Assembly (NCBI GenBank): GCA_902783445.1 | Contig: CACZQX010000140.1 | Coordinates: forward strand, 1-9,621 | Origin: an uncultured Lachnospiraceae bacterium | GTDB lineage: Bacteria; Bacillota; Clostridia; Lachnospirales; Lachnospiraceae | Direction of reading: 5' to 3' | Length of the DNA: 9,621 nt | Shown: positions 6,379-9,621 of the stretch, in pieces | Layout of the letters: the number at the start of each line of letters is the position of its first letter | Numbering within the stretch: position 1 is the first letter of the stretch | Made by a program: the position numbers and the translations under genes | The notes under the pieces: model-generated | What the model was told of the DNA's origin: nothing | What the model saw: only the letters and a program-made list of their open reading frames with translations | Databases searched by the model: none

Positions 6379-8076
6379 TTATTCACATTCTGATGAACGT
6401 TTTTTGTTAACAAATGCTACTGTTACAACAGCTGCACCTACACCTGCAATTGCAATATACATTGCTATATTTGCATTGTCACCCGTCTGAGGTGTTGCTG
6501 CCTGCACGTTAAACGTAGTTTCCGCAAAACCGCTCGTTGACTGAATTCTTACTGTATGTTCACCTGTACCAAGTGTAGCCATAAACTCAGGGCTGAAAGA
6601 TACATATGTTGAGCCCTCCCAGGCACGGATTGTGCCACCGCCGATAGCTGCAAACGTCATAACTCCGTCCGCATCAGTGCTTATGTAATCACCAAATACC
6701 GATTTGCCATCAATCATAACATCAATAAGCTCTGAAAGCGGCAATGGTGAACTTACCGTAAACCACTGTCCGCTGCCTGCCGACCATGTGGTTTTTTCAG
6801 GTGTATTCATTTGAACTTGGTTGTTTTCAGCGGCTTCTACAGCTGTCAAATCAAACATAGAACCAATATTGCCAACCATGCAGTAATATGCAATAAGACC
6901 TTCTAATGCATCCTTTGTGGCATATGTATCTGATTCGGTAGTATCTGGAGAATATTTAAACCCACCATCTGCATTTTGCAAAGATATAAGTCCTGCATAT
7001 AATTTGTTTGCTTCGTCTGTTCTTCCATACGCTGACATTGCTGCAAGTGAAAGAGCTGTGGAATCTGCATTAGGTCCATAACCCCATCCGTCAACAAGGC
7101 CGTTTTTATCTATTGCCGCTGCAATTTTTGCAAGAGAAGCGTTCTTTACGTCAGCAACAGTCATCTGTACGTCATCTTTTGTATAATATGCAGCAGATTC
7201 ATTAGGCGAATGTATAAAAGCTACAACCATTTTAGCATCGTTATCTATGCCAAATCCACCGTTGTAGAAGCCTGTACCAGTGATGGTTGATATAACACAA
7301 AGATAATCTCCCCACTGTACGCCGAATTTTCCTGCATATGCAGAAGATGATGAATTAAGTGCACTTAATGCAGCATCTGTTACATGAAGATAACCGTATT
7401 CATCCATTGTAATACCTTCCAAAGTCTTATCAACGTCAAATAATGTTGCATTGTCATTTGTTATAGCTACATTATCTTCAAAAGAAGATTTAACATAATT
7501 ATAGATAGTTTCTTTACTTACCTGAATATATTGACCGTTTATATTGTCTGAGAATGATTTATAATATGCCGTTACAGCAGCGGCGCTTACTACATTGTAA
7601 GGACTTGTAGGTATTAAAATACTTACTGCTCCGGTGCTGCAAGCATCGGAAAGCATCTTAACAATGTTATATCCCTCAAAATTTGTAGGATCTTTGCCCA
7701 TAGCACGAAGTGCTAAAATAACGTTACTGTATAAATCAATAGATTCGCTTAAAAATGGTCCCACAACTTTTTCATGCGTGGCAACAACATCCTTAAGAGC
7801 GTTTGAGAAAAGATTTTCGAGATTTGTTACGTTTTCAGATGTCGAACCTGTCTTAGCAACAAGAAAAACATGGTATGCAGCCTCTTGAACAATCGCCTCG
7901 GATTCCCCCCCATCAAGGTTTTCAAAGATTTGACCGGCATGCCAATCTGCGGCTTTCTGCATTGCCTGTCTTATTTCACGAACCTGTGTATCGCCCGTGC
8001 CGGCAAATACAGTTGTAGAAAGCATGGTAACCAATACAGCCACCACGACAACAAGTGACATTAATTTTTTCTTCAT
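6379..8076 (-). CDS. Wall-anchored alpha/alpha-barrel surface protein under riboswitch control, predicted cobalamin-capture protein
   Basis: This 565-residue product is the first gene of the predicted B12 operon. Residues 1-25 are a signal peptide ending VFA. PQTGD (529-533), a hydrophobic helix and the tail KKRSSECE form a sortase signal. The region of about 30-420 is helical with terpenoid-cyclase/prenyltransferase-like repeats: 'LALRAMGKDPTN', 'VDGWGYGPNADSTALSLAAM' (about 327-346), 'NADGGF' (about 368-373) and 'LEGLIAYY'. This is the alpha6/alpha6 toroid type also used by the N-terminal domain of intrinsic factor and transcobalamin. Residues about 424-522 form an Ig-like beta domain ending 'GEHTVRIQSTSGFAETTF', unlike DUF4430. 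Start choice: GAGGAGGA (8086-8093) lies nine bases before the ATG. The cobalamin riboswitch immediately upstream supports corrinoid binding. An enzymatic role for the toroid is possible but I see no DxDD-type cyclase motif. Confidence 0.86.
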   Translation of the reverse strand: MKKKLMSLVVVVAVLVTMLSTTVFAGTGDTQVREIRQAMQKAADWHAGQIFENLDGGESEAIVQEAAYHVFLVAKTGSTSENVTNLENLFSNALKDVVATHEKVVGPFLSESIDLYSNVILALRAMGKDPTNFEGYNIVKMLSDACSTGAVSILIPTSPYNVVSAAAVTAYYKSFSDNINGQYIQVSKETIYNYVKSSFEDNVAITNDNATLFDVDKTLEGITMDEYGYLHVTDAALSALNSSSSAYAGKFGVQWGDYLCVISTITGTGFYNGGFGIDNDAKMVVAFIHSPNESAAYYTKDDVQMTVADVKNASLAKIAAAIDKNGLVDGWGYGPNADSTALSLAAMSAYGRTDEANKLYAGLISLQNADGGFKYSPDTTESDTYATKDALEGLIAYYCMVGNIGSMFDLTAVEAAENNQVQMNTPEKTTWSAGSGQWFTVSSPLPLSELIDVMIDGKSVFGDYISTDADGVMTFAAIGGGTIRAWEGSTYVSFSPEFMATLGTGEHTVRIQSTSGFAETTFNVQAATPQTGDNANIAMYIAIAGVGAAVVTVAFVNKKRSSECE

Positions 8077-8111
8077 AAATATTTATCCTCCTCACCGAAA
8101 AAATTAAATAT

Positions 8112-8237
8112 GTTAAGATATCCTGACTTATGGCTTAACCTCCGCCATCCTTCCCGGGTTTTAAACCGGTGGTTTATGGTTTTGTATCCAAATACAGTAG
8201 AGTGAGCTGTTGCGGATTCCGACCGCATTTCCTTAAC
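8112..8237 (-). promoter_or_regulatory. Cobalamin riboswitch
   Basis: Reading the minus strand from 8237 to 8112, the conserved aptamer blocks appear in order: AAGGAA, GGTCGGAATCC (8224-8214), CTACTGTA ending at 8193, CCACCGG, GGGAAGG (8155-8149), and the B12 box AAGTCAGGATATC (8129-8117). Order and spacing match the RF00174-type cobalamin aptamer. It starts a few bases after the predicted transcription start and ends 35 bases before the ATG of the barrel-protein gene. GTTAAG at 8232-8237 and again at 8134-8139 can each pair with CTTAAC at 8112-8117, which gives a plausible pair of alternative stems, the inner one followed by a U-rich run. With cobalamin bound the operon is expected to be switched off. 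The mode (transcriptional or translational) is not decided by the sequence. Confidence 0.92.
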
Positions 8238-8247
8238 ACACAAATCT

Positions 8248-8276
8248 ATTATAATACTTTCGTTTCCTTATCGCAA
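8248..8276 (-). promoter_or_regulatory. sigma-A-type promoter of the B12 uptake operon
   Basis: On the minus strand TTGCGA (8271-8276) and a perfect TATAAT (8248-8253) are separated by the ideal 17 bases. Transcription should begin near 8241, just ahead of the first aptamer block. This places the riboswitch at the very 5' end of the operon transcript. Confidence 0.78.
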
Positions 8277-8283
8277 ATAACAA

Positions 8284-8320
8284 TTTGATTATAATAGTAT
8301 TCCAATGGTTTATAATCAAA
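8284..8320. repeat. Perfect 11-bp inverted repeat upstream of the operon promoter
   Basis: TTTGATTATAA (8284-8294) and TTATAATCAAA (8310-8320) are exact reverse complements with a 15-base spacer. The element ends eight bases before the -35 hexamer, spanning about -43 to -79 from the predicted start. That is a normal place for an activator or dual-site regulator. The outer seven bases recur as the hairpin arms at 6339-6360. No binding protein is known from this window. Confidence 0.5.
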
Positions 8321-8375
8321 AAATAATCCGCCATTTGCCATTTTAGTTTACATAAATGTTCGTCATTTCAGCACC

Positions 8376-8645
8376 CTACGGAGTATTTTAAAAAACTTGC
8401 TTTTGCTCCGTAGATTCTTTTATATTTGAACGGAGATTATTGTATTTTTCCTTTTTGCTACGTTTAATTATATTTTGTTTTCTGTAACAATACGGAGCAA
8501 CGAGCAAAAAACTTGTTTGCTCCGTTAAGTTTTGTTAACATAATATTTCTTTGTACGGAGCATACGCAAGAATTCAGTTTTTCTCCGTATTCGGTAATTA
8601 ATTAGCAAGTTATAATACGGAGCAAATACAAAATATTGTATTTGC
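8376..8645. repeat. Array of five ~62-bp hairpin-forming repeat units (TACGGAGCA family)
   Basis: ACGGAG occurs at 8378, 8430, 8492, 8555 and 8617, steps of 52, 62, 63 and 62 bases. Units 1-4 each have a complementary right arm about 35 bases on: CTACGGAG/CTCCGTAG (8376-8383, 8406-8413), a degenerate second unit (8430-8463), ACGGAGCAA/TTGCTCCGT (8492-8500, 8517-8525) and TACGGAG/CTCCGTA (8554-8560, 8583-8589). The fifth instead folds GCAAATACAA (8622-8631) with TTGTATTTGC (8636-8645). Loops and the 17-28 base AT-rich linkers vary; units 1 and 3 share AAAAAACTTG in the loop. The array fills the gap between the serA terminator and the B12 operon promoter. No reading frame is seen in it. Confidence 0.72.
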
Positions 8646-8653
8646 GACATAAG

Positions 8654-8687
8654 AAAAGCGGCGCTTCAATATGAAGTGCCGCCTTTT
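8654..8687 (-). terminator. Intrinsic terminator of serA (usable in both directions)
   Basis: GCGGC and CTTCA (8658-8662, 8664-8668) pair with TGAAG and GCCGC (8672-8676, 8678-8682) around a three-base loop, with one mismatch in the stem on the minus strand. On the minus strand it is followed by TTTTCTT, and the hairpin begins about 10 bases after the serA stop codon. AAAA and TTTT flanks on both sides would also let it work on the + strand. Confidence 0.85.
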
Positions 8688-8696
8688 AGGCAATTA

Positions 8697-9621
8697 CTAT
8701 TTTGTTATAACTCTTACTCTCTTTACGCCTTCAAGTGCTTTTAATCTGTCAAGTACGGCATCTGTAGGCTTCGAATCCGAATCTATGATTGTATAAGCAT
8801 TGTCTCCCTTCGATTTGTTCAAAAGGTCTGAAATGTTTATATGCTCATCACCGTAAACCGAGGTAAATGTTGCGATTGCGTTTGGTTTGTTCTCGTGAAG
8901 AATTGTTACACGGAAGTTTTTGCACATACCAAGATCGCAGTTAGGGAAATTTACCGAGTTTGTAATGTTACCGTTTTCGATAAAGTCTCTAACCTGTTTG
9001 CATGCCATCTGTGCGCAGTTATCTTCCGATTCTTCGGTAGATGCGCCAAGATGAGGAATGCAAATTGTGTTTTTCATGTTGATTGATTTAGCGTTAGGGA
9101 AGTCTGTAACGTAAGTTTTTACGATACCTTCTTCGATTGCCCAAGCCATATCATCATCATTTACAAGAGTACCTCTTGCAAAATTAAGCACAGTCATGCC
9201 TTTTTTCATCTTCATAAATGCTTCTTTGTTAAGCATGCCCTTTGTTGATTCAAGTGCAGGAAGATGAAGTGTTATAAAATCGCAAGTTGCAAAGATTTCT
9301 TCAATCTTGCTTACGTGTTTAACTGATTTTGTAAGGCTCCATGCATTTGAAACCGAAATATAAGGGTCGTAGCCATATACTTCCATACCAAGTCGTGTAC
9401 ATGTATTTGCAACTCTGATACCGATAGCACCAAGTCCGATAACACCGATTTTCTTGCCGCCGGCCTCTGTACCTACAAACTGTTTTTTGCCCTTTTCAAC
9501 TGTCTTTTCAATATCCGAATCGTCTTTTAATGTATTAACCCAGTTTGAACCATCTATTAAATTTCTTGTCGATGCAAGCATACCTGCAATAACAAGCTCT
9601 TTAACGCCGTTTGCGTTTGCA
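8697..9621 (-). CDS. serA: D-3-phosphoglycerate dehydrogenase, partial (N-terminus beyond the window)
   Basis: This enzyme oxidises 3-phosphoglycerate to 3-phosphohydroxypyruvate with NAD, the first step of serine synthesis in the cytoplasm. The 307 visible residues run in from the right edge with ANANGVKELVIAG and include the Rossmann motif GLGAIG, 'YGYDPY', the catalytic Arg in 'NFARGTLVND', and 'PHLGAST' with the catalytic His. About 70 C-terminal residues form an ACT domain ('FRVTILHENKPNAIATFTSV' to 'RVRVITK'), which usually mediates regulation or assembly. Clostridial SerA is about 387 residues, so roughly 80 are missing. The Met codon at 9579-9581 is internal, since the frame stays open with conserved sequence to the edge. 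At the position where E. coli SerA has Glu269 this protein appears to have Ala (codon 9091-9093). The gene ends at its own terminator and seems unrelated to the B12 operon. Confidence 0.95.
   Translation of the reverse strand, partial: ANANGVKELVIAGMLASTRNLIDGSNWVNTLKDDSDIEKTVEKGKKQFVGTEAGGKKIGVIGLGAIGIRVANTCTRLGMEVYGYDPYISVSNAWSLTKSVKHVSKIEEIFATCDFITLHLPALESTKGMLNKEAFMKMKKGMTVLNFARGTLVNDDDMAWAIEEGIVKTYVTDFPNAKSINMKNTICIPHLGASTEESEDNCAQMACKQVRDFIENGNITNSVNFPNCDLGMCKNFRVTILHENKPNAIATFTSVYGDEHINISDLLNKSKGDNAYTIIDSDSKPTDAVLDRLKALEGVKRVRVITK

Noticed and set aside
6379..8076. Terpene cyclase or prenyltransferase enzyme
   Set aside because: The toroid repeats resemble that fold class, but the protein is exported and wall-anchored, lacks a DxDD-type motif, and sits behind a cobalamin riboswitch.
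8284..8320. A second promoter on either strand, since both arms contain TATAAT-like hexamers
   Set aside because: No -35 hexamer is found at 16-18 base spacing; the hexamers are a by-product of the inverted repeat.
8376..8645. CRISPR array
   Set aside because: The arms are short and diverged, linkers are AT-rich and vary in length, the only near-identical part is about 7-9 bases, and no cas genes are present.

Overview
The window reads as chromosomal DNA of a low-GC Gram-positive bacterium of the Clostridia type. Support comes from AT-rich intergenic DNA, TTGAAA/TATAAT promoters, GGAGG ribosome binding sites, signal peptides followed by PQTGD wall-sorting tails, a lipobox protein and an ECF-type vitamin transporter. 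The species cannot be named from the sequence.

Layout. Positions 1-426 hold the collapsed remnant of a surface-protein gene with its promoter, then a near-copy of that promoter. The promoter drives a 601-residue wall-anchored protein on the + strand (427-2232). A bidirectional terminator (2247-2281) separates it from a convergent minus-strand operon at 2286-8076. In transcription order the operon encodes a 565-residue wall-anchored alpha/alpha-barrel protein, a lipoprotein with a DUF4430 (transcobalamin C-terminal-like) domain, an EcfT membrane protein, a fused double ECF ATPase and an S-component. Its leader carries a clear cobalamin riboswitch (about 8112-8237) behind a strong promoter (8248-8276). 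Upstream lie a perfect 11-bp inverted repeat (8284-8320) and an array of five roughly 62-bp hairpin units (8376-8645). The minus-strand serA gene, cut by the right edge, ends at 8697 with its own terminator.

How the parts fit. The riboswitch, the DUF4430 domain and the dedicated ECF module together point to vitamin B12 (corrinoid) capture and uptake. In animals, intrinsic factor and transcobalamin join an alpha6/alpha6 barrel and a beta-rich C-terminal domain in one chain and clamp cobalamin between them. Here the two kinds of domain are encoded by adjacent genes: one product is predicted to be anchored to the wall, the other lipidated at the membrane next to the transporter. The working hypothesis is a split, surface-displayed intrinsic-factor-like B12 relay feeding an ECF transporter. 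The 601-residue protein and the remnant are paralogues of the barrel protein, so this family has been duplicating and decaying at the locus. The 601-residue copy has no visible riboswitch. Ligand and mechanism are inferred; the domain architecture, riboswitch motifs and gene order are seen directly.
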